From the NCBI GenBank assembly GCA_949294845.1, contig CASFJH010000009.1, positions 1 through 58,684 of the forward strand: DNA of 58,684 bases. The letters run 5' to 3'. A program made the translations under genes and the position numbers. The notes beneath the pieces were generated by a model. That model had not been told where the DNA came from. It did not search any database and saw only the letters and a program-made list of their open reading frames with translations. This document shows positions 1 through 8,474 of the stretch, in pieces. How positions within the stretch are numbered: the stretch's first letter is position 1; every line of letters begins with the position of its first letter. The DNA is from an uncultured Bacillota bacterium (GTDB lineage: Bacteria; Bacillota; Clostridia; Christensenellales; Pumilibacteraceae).

Positions 1-2
1 TG

Positions 3-287
3 CGCCTCGCGCTGCTTCCCGATCTTGCCGATACGGACGAGCCCTTTGTCTACACGTTTGTATGCGAGTATCCGTCAGACGCCGGACGCGGTGAAGTGTA
101 CGTTTACGCCGACGGAAGCTCTTCGAGGGAGAAGCGCGTCCAATGTCCGGCAGTGTATTCGGTGTGTTTTGCGGCTTATAACGATAATTGGCAGTATTCG
201 GGGACGGACGAGATGAAGACGGTGCGGTTTATCGTCGATATGCCCGTCACCGGCCGGCTGTATGCCTGCGACATACTGTATTCGTGA
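3..287 (+). CDS. C-terminal end of an unknown protein, pilus operon (partial)
   Basis: An open frame enters from the left edge and stops with TGA at 285-287, giving about 94 residues. The next gene starts 14 nt downstream with its own Shine-Dalgarno sequence, so this is most likely the upstream member of the type IV pilus operon. The sequence is acidic and rich in Tyr, Asp and Ser and contains no membrane segment, as expected for an extracytoplasmic domain of a pilin-like or surface protein. I do not recognise a family. A frame starting at an internal GTG near 96 is the tail of this same frame, not a separate gene. Confidence 0.5.
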   Translation, partial: RLALLPDLADTDEPFVYTFVCEYPSDAGRGEVYVYADGSSSREKRVQCPAVYSVCFAAYNDNWQYSGTDEMKTVRFIVDMPVTGRLYACDILYS

Positions 288-301
288 AACGGAGGGGAAT
301 T

Positions 302-943
302 GTGCGTAAAACGTCAATAACGCCCTCGCGTTTTCGCGGAGGGTTCTCTATATCGGAAGTAATAGTGTCGATGGCTCTTATAATCATGCTGTCCGTAGCC
401 GGATTTGCCGCGTGTTATATCGGTCTGTCGATGCAGCAGAGTGCCGACAGAAGCGTGGAGATTTGGAGTATTTCCGACGCGATTTCCGACGCCTTCGGGC
501 TGGCGCTGGACGACAGCGGCGGAGTTTCGGACGACGAAAGCAAAAAAGCGGATTTTGTGCTCGCGTTCAATAAGCGCATCGCGTTTGCGGTCGACTGCTG
601 GGCGCCCGACGTCAAAAGCTTCACGGGCAGCTATGCTCTCGACGGCGGCGAATGGACCGTCGACGTCGTTACCGAGGGCAAAACCGATTATGTCGCCGTT
701 CCCGACGGCAACGGCGGCTTCGTTACCGAAGAGCGCATTGTGGCGTCAAGCGGGCTGAGTCTGACATATTCGGGCGTGCATAACGGCAGCGCCTCGTTCA
801 TCTTTGTTTACAGGTATTTTACTCCGGATATCGAAGTCCGCACCACCGTCAACGTGCGCACAGGCAATTATTATCTGGACGTGGAAGGTTACTCCTCCGG
901 CAAAAAACAAGCGACTTATACGTTGCGGGAGGTGTATTCATGA
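302..943 (+). CDS. Type IV prepilin-like protein (minor pilin/pseudopilin)
   Basis: The start GTG at 302 follows a GGAGGGG ribosome binding site at 291-297. The 213-residue protein begins with a short basic leader ending in RGG, then FSISEVIVSMALIIML: a prepilin peptidase site (Gly at -1, Phe at +1, Glu at +5) followed by one hydrophobic helix. The remaining 180 residues are a soluble, probably beta-rich domain, exported and assembled into or at the tip of a type IV pilus. It overlaps the next gene by 4 nt (ATGA) and lies in the same operon as its predicted processing enzyme PilD. The exact class (major or minor pilin) cannot be told from the sequence; low sequence complexity of a major pilin is not seen, so minor pilin is the better guess. 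Confidence 0.8.
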   Translation: MRKTSITPSRFRGGFSISEVIVSMALIIMLSVAGFAACYIGLSMQQSADRSVEIWSISDAISDAFGLALDDSGGVSDDESKKADFVLAFNKRIAFAVDCWAPDVKSFTGSYALDGGEWTVDVVTEGKTDYVAVPDGNGGFVTEERIVASSGLSLTYSGVHNGSASFIFVYRYFTPDIEVRTTVNVRTGNYYLDVEGYSSGKKQATYTLREVYS

Positions 944-1335
944 AAAATCTGCTGCGCCGCTTCAGGCGCGCCCTTACTATCGAATACGCCATAGTGATGA
1001 TGACGCTTGTCGCCGCTTTTGTGGCGCTCATACTGACAACCGCGTCCGTTACCGGTGAAAAAGCTTCAGGATACCGCAAGTACACCGAGCGCAAGAGCTT
1101 TCTCGACGAAGTGGCGCGCACTTATATCGAGTCTTACTGCGGCGGCGAGGGAGACGTGCGGCTGGAAGAGCTGTATAAAGACAACGATTACAACTTCAGT
1201 TTTACCTATTCGCAGGACGAGCTTTATGTCAGACAGGGCTCGGAGCACGCAACGATCGAGCTGTACGTCGCTCTGGCGGACGTCGACGGCGACGGCGTGC
1301 GCGAGCCGGTCAGATACGTTTACGGGTTGGGCTGA
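940..1335 (+). CDS. Small pilin-like membrane protein with atypical cleavage site
   Basis: A 131-residue protein with a basic N terminus (MKNLLRRFRR) directly followed by ALTIEYAIVMMTLVAAFVALI. This copies the layout of a prepilin (basic leader, Glu shortly after the predicted cleavage point, hydrophobic helix), but the usual Gly at -1 is an Arg. The C-terminal part has a short DVDGDGVREPVRY stretch that resembles a calcium-binding loop. The start ATG overlaps the previous stop by 4 nt and has a GGGAGG ribosome binding site 8 nt upstream. It probably forms part of the pilus or its assembly platform; whether PilD processes it is uncertain. Confidence 0.65.
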   Translation: MKNLLRRFRRALTIEYAIVMMTLVAAFVALILTTASVTGEKASGYRKYTERKSFLDEVARTYIESYCGGEGDVRLEELYKDNDYNFSFTYSQDELYVRQGSEHATIELYVALADVDGDGVREPVRYVYGLG

Positions 1336-1337
1336 GC

Positions 1338-2132
1338 ATGGAACTTTTCGTTTTCGTTTCGGCTACGGTCATATATGCGGTGCTCGGACTGTGTTTCGGC
1401 AGTTTCCTTAACGTCGTCGTTTACAGACTGCCGCGCGGGCTTAATCTGGCGCGCCCCGGCTCGCACTGCACTAAGTGCAATCACCCGCTGGCGTGGTACG
1501 ACAACATACCGCTGCTGTCGTTTATCATACTGAGGGGCCGGTGCCGCTACTGTAAAGAGCCCATTTCTCCGCGGTATTTCGTCGTTGAAGCGCTCAATTG
1601 CCTTTTGTGGGCGATGTGCGCGGCAGTGTGGCGCGATTCGCTGCCTTTCGCCGCGGTGGCGGCAGTCGCTCTTTCCGTTCTGCTCGCCATGGCGCTGTGC
1701 GACGCGGATCAGATGTTTATACCCGACAGCCTGCAGCTTTGTCTGCTCGTTACCGCCGTCGTCGGAATTTTTACCGACGAGGCCGTAGTCTGGAGCGAAA
1801 AGCTTATCGGTCTTGCGGTCGGTCTTGGATTCTTTCTGCTGTTCTATCTCATATCGTTTCCCATGTTCGGCAGAGAGGGACTGGGCTTCGGCGATGTCAA
1901 GCTGATGGGATCGGCCGGTCTGCTGCTCGGATATAAAGCCGTTTGCTGCGCGATAATTTTTGCGCTGATGCCTGCTTTTATCGCAGTGGTCGCGCGGCGG
2001 CTGACTTATGACGGGCGCAGCCTCATGGAGGACGACTCGTTTCCGTTCGCGCCGTATCTGGCTTTCGGAATATGCGTCGCGCTGTTCTTCGGAAACGAGC
2101 TCGCCGCAATGTATCTGACGTTTATTTCGTAA
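1338..2132 (+). CDS. pilD: Prepilin peptidase / N-methyltransferase (PilD, GspO family)
   Basis: A 264-residue integral membrane protein that cleaves the leader of type IV prepilins at the cytoplasmic face of the membrane and methylates the new N terminus. The N-terminal GSFLNVVVYRLPRG motif, the paired CxxC motifs (Cys44/47 and Cys69/72, zinc-binding cytoplasmic loop), and the two aspartate motifs of this aspartyl protease family (D122/D124 before IPD, and D186 in GFGDVK) are all present. Length matches the family. It starts 2 nt after the preceding pilin-like gene, so the two are translationally coupled; its substrates are probably the two proteins encoded upstream. Confidence 0.95.
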   Translation: MELFVFVSATVIYAVLGLCFGSFLNVVVYRLPRGLNLARPGSHCTKCNHPLAWYDNIPLLSFIILRGRCRYCKEPISPRYFVVEALNCLLWAMCAAVWRDSLPFAAVAAVALSVLLAMALCDADQMFIPDSLQLCLLVTAVVGIFTDEAVVWSEKLIGLAVGLGFFLLFYLISFPMFGREGLGFGDVKLMGSAGLLLGYKAVCCAIIFALMPAFIAVVARRLTYDGRSLMEDDSFPFAPYLAFGICVALFFGNELAAMYLTFIS

Positions 2133-2280
2133 CGTATGCCGGAATCGCGCGTTAAGCTCGTTTAACAGCCGTGCCGCCTTAAAGCTCGTTTTGTAACGAG
2201 TATGCCGCAAACTGCCTGAAGTTTGTCCGGCAGCGGCCGCAAATGCAACTGACATTTATTTCGTAACGGGGTTTGCCCGG
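2103..2280. repeat. Three degenerate direct repeats at the pilD end and pilD-pilM gap
   Basis: The last codons and stop of pilD (2103-2135) are repeated imperfectly at 2235-2267; both copies share TTTATTTCGTAACG. A third, weaker copy with TTTTGTAACG plus TATGCCG is at 2188-2208. The copies are about 65-70 bp apart. The 162-nt gap otherwise holds only a small hairpin (CTCGTT/AACGAG near 2185-2200) and the pilM ribosome binding site. Confidence 0.55.
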
Positions 2281-2294
2281 AAGGACAGGCTTAT

Positions 2295-3803
2295 ATGAAA
2301 CTGTTTGTAGGCTTCGACTTGCAAAACCACAACATCAAGATTCTCAACGCGGAGAAGGCGGCTGATACTGCCGCCACCGAGTATCTGCATTTTTCCTCGC
2401 GCGTTTTTACCGACGAGTTTTTCGATGAAATGCAGAAGCTGCTGGAAAATTACTTTTCCGAACGTCCCTCGCTGAGAAATCTTCCCGTTTACGTCGTGCT
2501 TCCCGACGAGGCGGTCGGGTTTGAAACGTTCAATCTGCCCAATATGCCGAGGGTAAAGCTTATTCAGGCGCTCGAAGCCGAAACTAACAATCTTTACGAA
2601 GGCAGGCAGAAGAATTTCAAGATAAACCGTTTTCAGCTTGCGCAGAACAAACAGTATTCCACTATCGGCGCGGTATACTTCGATAAAAAGCTGGTTGCGA
2701 GAATTTACAGAACGCTTTCCGACGTTAAGCTGTTTCCCAAGGATACCACTTACAGCGGAAACGCGCTTTTAAACTCGGCGTTTAACTTTTCGTCGCGTCT
2801 GCGCGGAAAAAGCTTTGTTTTTGCCGATATGCATCTCGATTATACGGAGATCGCCGTTTCGTCAAAAGGCAGGACTCTCGGCACCGCCGTCATACCGCAC
2901 GGACTGGCGCTTTTAAAGACGGACAAGATAGAGCAGGAGTACATGAACACCGATCACTCGGTGGGCGAGCTTGCAGTAATTAACGCAAGAGAAGCAGCGC
3001 GCGCAAAAGCCCTTACTCTTTCGGACGGCGACGCGCCTAATCTCGTCAACGAGGACTCCACAATAGAGGACTTCGCCGTGGAAGACCGTCCCGCAGGCGA
3101 AGCCGCCGGCGCAGCGGCAGATGCTGAATCCGCGACTGCAGACGGAGCAGCCGGCGCAGCGGCAGACGCTGAATCCGCAACCGCCGGCGGTCAGCCGCGC
3201 GAAGCCGCCGCTCTTACGGCGGAAGCCAAGCTCACGGTAAAGCCGGAGCCGGAGGGGACCGAGTCGGCTGCTGCGGACGGAGCCGAGTCGGCTGCTGCGG
3301 ACGGAGCCGAGTCGGCGACAGACGCGGAGCCGGCTGCTGCAGACGGGGCAGAGTCGGCGACGGCAGACGGTTTTTCCGGCGACGACGAGAAGGGCGACGA
3401 CGGGCTGCTTACCGCTGAAGACGTCGAGCAGCCTAAGGTTGCCGTTAAAAAAATAAAGGTATACAGGAAGATGCCGAGGCGATATCCTAAATTCATGATG
3501 CGCGAGATTCCCGACACGGAAGAGGGGTTTATGTACGAGAATTTCCGTACGATAATGAAATGGATACTGCTGTATGCCAGACAGGCCGCTTTGTCCGAAT
3601 ATACGGCGTCGCCCGATTTTATAGTTGTCAATATGCCCAGGGACAAGTATTTTCTGCTTGACAGAGCTAACGAGGAGCAGGGAGACGGCATAAAATTCCG
3701 TCCTTTCTCCGCGGCGGACAAGCTGTCAGACGAGATACGCAACAATCTCGCTCTTTACGGCTGTATGTTTGCGCGTCATTTCAACAAAAATCATAATTTC
3801 TGA
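2295..3803 (+). CDS. pilM: Type IV pilus assembly protein PilM with a repetitive Ala-rich insertion
   Basis: A 502-residue cytoplasmic protein of the actin-like ATPase (FtsA/PilM) family that links the inner-membrane pilus platform to the motor. The N-terminal FVGFDLQNHNIKIL stretch corresponds to the first phosphate-binding strand of the fold. Typical PilM proteins have about 350 residues; the excess comes from an insertion at about residues 265-390 made of Ala/Asp/Glu/Ser repeats (AADAESATA and DGAESAAA units). The conserved fold resumes after the insertion and carries a basic segment (KKIKVYRKMPRRYPK). Start ATG has a GGAAGG ribosome binding site. Upstream of pilC and pilB, as in clostridial pilus operons. 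The call rests on context plus the N-terminal motif. Confidence 0.75.
   Translation: MKLFVGFDLQNHNIKILNAEKAADTAATEYLHFSSRVFTDEFFDEMQKLLENYFSERPSLRNLPVYVVLPDEAVGFETFNLPNMPRVKLIQALEAETNNLYEGRQKNFKINRFQLAQNKQYSTIGAVYFDKKLVARIYRTLSDVKLFPKDTTYSGNALLNSAFNFSSRLRGKSFVFADMHLDYTEIAVSSKGRTLGTAVIPHGLALLKTDKIEQEYMNTDHSVGELAVINAREAARAKALTLSDGDAPNLVNEDSTIEDFAVEDRPAGEAAGAAADAESATADGAAGAAADAESATAGGQPREAAALTAEAKLTVKPEPEGTESAAADGAESAAADGAESATDAEPAAADGAESATADGFSGDDEKGDDGLLTAEDVEQPKVAVKKIKVYRKMPRRYPKFMMREIPDTEEGFMYENFRTIMKWILLYARQAALSEYTASPDFIVVNMPRDKYFLLDRANEEQGDGIKFRPFSAADKLSDEIRNNLALYGCMFARHFNKNHNF
3105..3332 (+). repeat. Tandem repeats inside pilM (45-bp and 24-bp units)
   Basis: A 45-bp unit beginning GCCGGCGCAGCGGCAG occurs at 3105 and again at 3150. 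A 24-bp unit beginning GAGTCGGCTGCTGCGG is repeated head to tail at 3261 and 3285, with a degenerate third copy at 3309. All units are multiples of three, so copy number changes would keep the frame. Confidence 0.85.
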
Positions 3804-3816
3804 TCGGGGGATTTAA

Positions 3817-5085
3817 GTGAAAAAATACAAGTACAGCGCTATAAATCTCAACGGTAAGAAGTTCGAAGGGACGTTTCTGGCCGAAAACGAAAAGGATCTG
3901 AGGCGGCAGCTTGCCAAGCAGAACCTTTATCTCGTTTCGGCGCGCCCCGATACTGAAAAATCGCCCAATCCGTTTTTCTCGCTTACCGGCAAAGTGCCCG
4001 TTAGCGAGCTTTCGGCGTTCTGCCGTCAGTTTTCCATAATGATAACGTCGGGAACGTCTATCGTCGATTCGCTCGGCATACTCCGCTCACAGTCTTTTTC
4101 GGGATATCTGAGAAAAGTGCTCACGCACGTTTTCGAAGATGTTAAGGCCGGTAAGCTGCTAAGCGAGGCTCTCGACAAGCACAAAAGGGTTTTCCCCGAT
4201 TTCTTCAGAAGCATGGTGCGCGTGGGCGAGCTGTCGGGGGCGATAGACAAGGTGCTTGTGGCCATCGCGGATTACTACGAGACCGACGCCCGTATGCGCG
4301 CGAGAACGCGTTCCGCGCTGGTATATCCGGCTGTGCTAATAGTGATGGCCATAGGAATTATCGTGCTGATGGTGGCGTTTATCATTCCCACTTTCCAGGA
4401 CGCTCTTTCCTCCCTCGAGGTAGATATGCCTCCGCTTACCGTGGCGCTTTACGACATGAGCGCGTATTTCAGGGCAAATTGGAAAACCATAGTTTTAATA
4501 GCTGTCGCCGTCGTTCTGCTGTGGGTGCTGTTCCTGCGATCGAAAAACGGCCGGTATCACTGGGACAAATGGAAGTTCCATATGCCCTTCGTCGGCAAGG
4601 TGGTAAGGAACAACGTTTCCGCGCGTTTCTGCCGCTCGTTCTCCCTGCTGGTGGCAAGCGGCATGGATATAGTCGATGCCATGGACGAGGTGTGTATAGT
4701 TTTCGGCAATAAATACGTCGCTTCGCAGTTTGCCAAATCGGCCGACGACGTGCGGCAGGGTATGACTCTTACAATGGCGCTCGAAAGCTACAAGCTGTTT
4801 CCCACAATGCTGGTTCAGATGGTCTCGGTTGGCGAGAAATCGGGCGAACTGGAGTCGGTGCTGTCGAGATCGTGCAGTTATTTCGAAAATCAGGTTGAGC
4901 GGTCGATTGCCGCCGTTACCGCGCTTATTCAGCCCATTATACTTTGCATTATAGGAATTGCCGTAGGCGTATTGTTCTATGCCGTTTACGCGCCGCTTCT
5001 GCGGGTTATGAACGATCTAGATACGTCTAAAGGCGCCGTCGGTTACGCCGCGCGCTCGCTGTACGCGCTGTTGCGGGGGATTTAA
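3817..5085 (+). CDS. pilC: Type IV pilus inner-membrane platform protein PilC (GspF family)
   Basis: A 422-residue polytopic membrane protein forming the platform on which PilB drives pilin assembly. It has the two homologous GspF domains: the first around residues 65-190 ends in a long hydrophobic helix (ALVYPAVLIVMAIGIIVLMV), the second around 265-390 contains the family pattern FCRSFSLLVASGMDIVDAM and ends in a second hydrophobic helix. Length fits the family. The start is GTG at 3817, 13 nt after pilM, with a GGGGG ribosome binding site. The pilB ribosome binding site overlaps the stop codon. Confidence 0.93.
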   Translation: MKKYKYSAINLNGKKFEGTFLAENEKDLRRQLAKQNLYLVSARPDTEKSPNPFFSLTGKVPVSELSAFCRQFSIMITSGTSIVDSLGILRSQSFSGYLRKVLTHVFEDVKAGKLLSEALDKHKRVFPDFFRSMVRVGELSGAIDKVLVAIADYYETDARMRARTRSALVYPAVLIVMAIGIIVLMVAFIIPTFQDALSSLEVDMPPLTVALYDMSAYFRANWKTIVLIAVAVVLLWVLFLRSKNGRYHWDKWKFHMPFVGKVVRNNVSARFCRSFSLLVASGMDIVDAMDEVCIVFGNKYVASQFAKSADDVRQGMTLTMALESYKLFPTMLVQMVSVGEKSGELESVLSRSCSYFENQVERSIAAVTALIQPIILCIIGIAVGVLFYAVYAPLLRVMNDLDTSKGAVGYAARSLYALLRGI

Positions 5086-5096
5086 GGAGAATACTT

Positions 5097-6791
5097 ATGG
5101 ATCTTAATTACGAAATCCTGCAGTACTACGTCTATAAAAAGATCATAAAGCGTAAACAGATGAAAGCCGTTTACGAAGACTGCACGCGCCTCAAAATGCC
5201 CGTGGAAAACTACATGATCGCAAAAGGCTACTGCACCGAAGTGACCGCGCTCGCGGCTTTGGGAGAATTTTTCTGCCTGCCTTACTGCGAAATGGATATG
5301 CTCGAGGTCGACAGGTCGCTGCTGGAAAACGTAAGTTTCGCGTTCCTTCGCAAGCATAAATTCGTTCCCGTATCGATGGACCGCAAAGGCGTGCTGCTCG
5401 TCGCCGTCGCGCGGCCGCTGGACTTCTCGTCGATGTCGATGATCAGCCAGGTTTATGTCGGGCCTATGGATTTCGTGCTGGTGCCGTCCGTACAGATAGA
5501 TATTTTTATCGATTCGATCGTCGCCGTTCAGTCCACGGCCGACGCGTTGCAGGATCTCCAGCGCGCCAAGGACAAGGAGCTTGTCGATTCGGCGATGCGC
5601 GGCGTATCGGCAAACATTATCGATAAGGACGACGACGTCATAAACAATCCGTCCGTGCGTCTGGTCGATTCGATCATCAAGGAGGCCGTACCCTTCAGGG
5701 CGAGCGATATTCACATCGAGCCTTTTGAAAAAGCGGTCAAAGTCAGGTACAGAATCGACGGCGATCTGCGGCTGCGCGCCGAATTTCCCATAGAGAGCTA
5801 TCCGGCTATATGCGCCCGCCTCAAAATTCTGTCGGGCATCTCGATAGCCGAGCGCCGTCTGCCGCAGGACGGGCGTATCAGCATGACTATAAACGGGACC
5901 GATTACGATTTCCGCGTTTCCACGCTTCCCACCGTTTACGGCGAAAAATTCGTTATCCGCGTTCTGGACAAGACATCGTTCAACTTCACGCGTACCGATC
6001 TCGGCTTCACTGCGGAAGAGAATGTCGTTATAGACAAGATTCTCGCGCACGCATACGGCATAGTTCTGCTGACCGGACCTACCGGCTGCGGTAAATCGAC
6101 CACGCTGTACTCGTTCCTCAAAGAGATCAACCGCCCCAACGTCAACGTTATTACGGTAGAGGACCCCGTCGAATACACAATGCACGGAGTCAATCAGGTG
6201 CAGGTCAACACCAAAGCGAACCTTACTTTCGCCAACGCGCTGAGAAGTATTCTGCGTCAGGACCCGGACGTTATAATGGTGGGCGAGATCCGCGACGAGG
6301 ACACCGCCGAGATCGCGGTAAGAGCCGCCATAACGGGACACCTGGTGTTTTCCACGCTGCACACCAACGACGCGCCCGGCGCGGTCGTGAGACTGGAGGA
6401 CATGAAGGTCAACGACTATCTCGTCGCCGACGCGCTTGTGGGAGTCATCGCGCAGCGCCTTGTCAAACGCCTGTGTCCTGCGTGCAAAAAGCGCGGTCGC
6501 ACATCGGAAGCCGAAATGAAAATTCTCGGGCTGGATGAGCCGGCCTCGGTATTCAGACCGCAGGGCTGCCAGTTCTGCGGCAATACCGGCTATAAAGGCC
6601 GCGTGGCCGTTCACGAAATCATGTATGTCAGCGAGCGTATCAAATCGGCAATCACCGCTTCGCGCTCCGCCGACGAGCTGAGACAGCTGGCCGAAGAGGA
6701 AGGAATGGTCAACCTGTGGGACAGCTGCAAAAAGCTGGTGCTCAAGGGCGTTACGGATATTGCCGAACTCATGAGTCTGTACGACGACTGA
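5097..6791 (+). CDS. pilB: Type IV pilus extension ATPase PilB (GspE family)
   Basis: A 564-residue cytoplasmic hexameric ATPase that powers pilus extension. It has the N-terminal MshEN-like domain, Walker A GPTGCGKST at about residues 325-333, the Asp-box/Walker B region with VGEIRDEDTA at about 395-404, a His box (GHLVFSTLHTNDAP), and the tetracysteine zinc site (CPAC near 460, CQFC near 491) typical of PilB rather than PilT. It lies directly after pilC with an AAGGAG ribosome binding site. No separate PilT retraction ATPase is encoded in the window. Confidence 0.95.
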   Translation: MDLNYEILQYYVYKKIIKRKQMKAVYEDCTRLKMPVENYMIAKGYCTEVTALAALGEFFCLPYCEMDMLEVDRSLLENVSFAFLRKHKFVPVSMDRKGVLLVAVARPLDFSSMSMISQVYVGPMDFVLVPSVQIDIFIDSIVAVQSTADALQDLQRAKDKELVDSAMRGVSANIIDKDDDVINNPSVRLVDSIIKEAVPFRASDIHIEPFEKAVKVRYRIDGDLRLRAEFPIESYPAICARLKILSGISIAERRLPQDGRISMTINGTDYDFRVSTLPTVYGEKFVIRVLDKTSFNFTRTDLGFTAEENVVIDKILAHAYGIVLLTGPTGCGKSTTLYSFLKEINRPNVNVITVEDPVEYTMHGVNQVQVNTKANLTFANALRSILRQDPDVIMVGEIRDEDTAEIAVRAAITGHLVFSTLHTNDAPGAVVRLEDMKVNDYLVADALVGVIAQRLVKRLCPACKKRGRTSEAEMKILGLDEPASVFRPQGCQFCGNTGYKGRVAVHEIMYVSERIKSAITASRSADELRQLAEEEGMVNLWDSCKKLVLKGVTDIAELMSLYDD

Positions 6792-6836
6792 TAACTCAGC
6801 GTCAGATAATATTTTTTGGAGGAAGAACTGAAACTT

Positions 6837-8474
6837 ATGAAAAAGATCACCAAAACCACTTGCGAAAACGGACTCAAATCGCTGATTTTCATCATTGTGT
6901 CCTGCTTCATTCTTTTCCTGCTCAGCGTTTGCAACGTTTTTCCGGTAGATGCTTCGTCATGGTATCTTATTTTATTGCTCTCGCTGGTGCTCGTTATTCA
7001 GTGGGGCGCGGCGGCTTTTATGCTTAATCTGCGCTCGGACGAGATAGGCGAAAAGCATTTCATGACAAAAAAGGACTGGATAATTACGTTCATTCCGGCA
7101 GCCGCGCTGCTGTTGCTGCTGCTTATACTTTACGTCTCGCTGTCCGGTTCGGTCGCGTTCTTTACGGTGAGGGCGGGCAATTTCTTTCTGTCGCTTATCA
7201 TTCTCGCCGCCGGAGTGGGGCTGTGCTATCTGCTCGATTACGCATATATAGCCGCCACGGGCAAGAACCGCATCCAGACTACGACCGTTAAGATAGTCAA
7301 AAAGGAGAGCAAAAAAGCCGCCAAGCCGCAGCCTTCGCGCGAGGACGAAAAGGAAGCGCGCAAGCTCAACCCCGAAAACGAGATATTTCCCGATCTGGTA
7401 GGACTCGACAAGCAGTATCTGCTCAATCCGTATTATCCCGAACCTTCCGCTTCCGTAAGCCTGCGCGAGCTGTGCGACGGATTTAATTCGTATCTCGAAG
7501 CCAACGGTATGTACTACACCATGGAAACGCTGCGCTCTTTCGTCGCCGGACTTGCTTGCTCGAGATTTATGATACTCGAGGGACTTTCCGGCACAGGCAA
7601 AACGTCTCTGCCCAAATTCTTTGCGGAATACATAGGCGCCGACGTATGTTTCACTTCGGTGCAGGCGTCGTGGAAAGACCGCAGCGACATACTCGGATAT
7701 TACAACGACTTCACCGGCAAGTTCAAGGAAACGCCTTTTTTGCGCGAACTGTACGAAGCGAGCTACCGCACCGACGACGTGCATCTGCTCGTGCTCGACG
7801 AGATGAACCTTTCCCGTATCGAGTACTATTTCGCAGATTTTCTGTCCGTTCTCGAGCTGGACGAAGATCAGTGGAAGATAGAGCTTATGCCGATTTCGAC
7901 GGACGGGCATCTGCCTTCCAGACTGACCGACGGCTGTTCGGTGGTAATACCTCCCAACGTCTGGTTTGTGGGAACCGCCAATAAGGACGACTCCACTTTC
8001 ACGATTACCGACAAAGTCTACGACCGCGCGGTCGTAATCGATTTCTCGCAGCGCAACGAGGCGCGCGTGGCTCCCAGACGCGTAAGTCCGCTGCATCTGG
8101 GCAAGGAGAGGCTCGAGCAGATGTTTACCGCGGCGGTCGACAATCCGTCTTGCAATCTCAGCCGCGCCGATTACGACAAGTTTTCCACGCTCACGCAGTT
8201 CGTTCTCGATACGTTCGACATCAACTTCGGCAACCGTATTCTCAACCAGATAGTGCGTTTCGTGCCGGTGTACGTTTCGTGCGGCGGAACTCCGGCAAAG
8301 GCCCTCGATCTCATGTTCGCGCGCAAAGTTCTGCGCAAGCTGGACGGCCGCTTCGACGACGGCATAAAAGCCGGTCTCGCCAAGCTGGAAAAGCTCATTA
8401 TCGCGCAGTACGGTAAGACCGAATTCTCATCGACTCTGGAAGTTATCGCACGTCTTAAAAGGAAGCTGTTTTAA
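6837..8474 (+). CDS. Membrane-anchored McrB-like AAA+ ATPase
   Basis: A 545-residue protein. Residues 1-140 contain four predicted transmembrane helices (about 15-35, 42-62, 82-102, 115-135), followed by a charged Lys/Glu linker (150-185). The C-terminal two thirds is an AAA_5/McrB-type ATPase: Walker A GLSGTGKTSL at 249-258, Walker B LLVLDEMNLSRIEYYF at 317-332, and the sensor-like GTANKDDSTF at 379-388 with a following DRA. The ATG at 6837 is preferred over a TTG at 6816 because GGAGGA lies at 6818-6823. It begins 45 nt after pilB on the same strand and its stop overlaps the next start by one base, so it is probably co-transcribed with the pilus genes. GTP versus ATP specificity cannot be judged. 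Role unknown; classical McrB is a soluble restriction motor, so the membrane anchor is unusual. Confidence 0.8.
   Translation: MKKITKTTCENGLKSLIFIIVSCFILFLLSVCNVFPVDASSWYLILLLSLVLVIQWGAAAFMLNLRSDEIGEKHFMTKKDWIITFIPAAALLLLLLILYVSLSGSVAFFTVRAGNFFLSLIILAAGVGLCYLLDYAYIAATGKNRIQTTTVKIVKKESKKAAKPQPSREDEKEARKLNPENEIFPDLVGLDKQYLLNPYYPEPSASVSLRELCDGFNSYLEANGMYYTMETLRSFVAGLACSRFMILEGLSGTGKTSLPKFFAEYIGADVCFTSVQASWKDRSDILGYYNDFTGKFKETPFLRELYEASYRTDDVHLLVLDEMNLSRIEYYFADFLSVLELDEDQWKIELMPISTDGHLPSRLTDGCSVVIPPNVWFVGTANKDDSTFTITDKVYDRAVVIDFSQRNEARVAPRRVSPLHLGKERLEQMFTAAVDNPSCNLSRADYDKFSTLTQFVLDTFDINFGNRILNQIVRFVPVYVSCGGTPAKALDLMFARKVLRKLDGRFDDGIKAGLAKLEKLIIAQYGKTEFSSTLEVIARLKRKLF

Noticed and set aside
5082..6614. 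510-codon frame antisense to pilB
   Set aside because: Same reason: a shadow of a well-defined gene on the opposite strand.
6816..6836. Upstream TTG start for the McrB-like gene
   Set aside because: It coincides with the ribosome binding site that serves the ATG at 6837.
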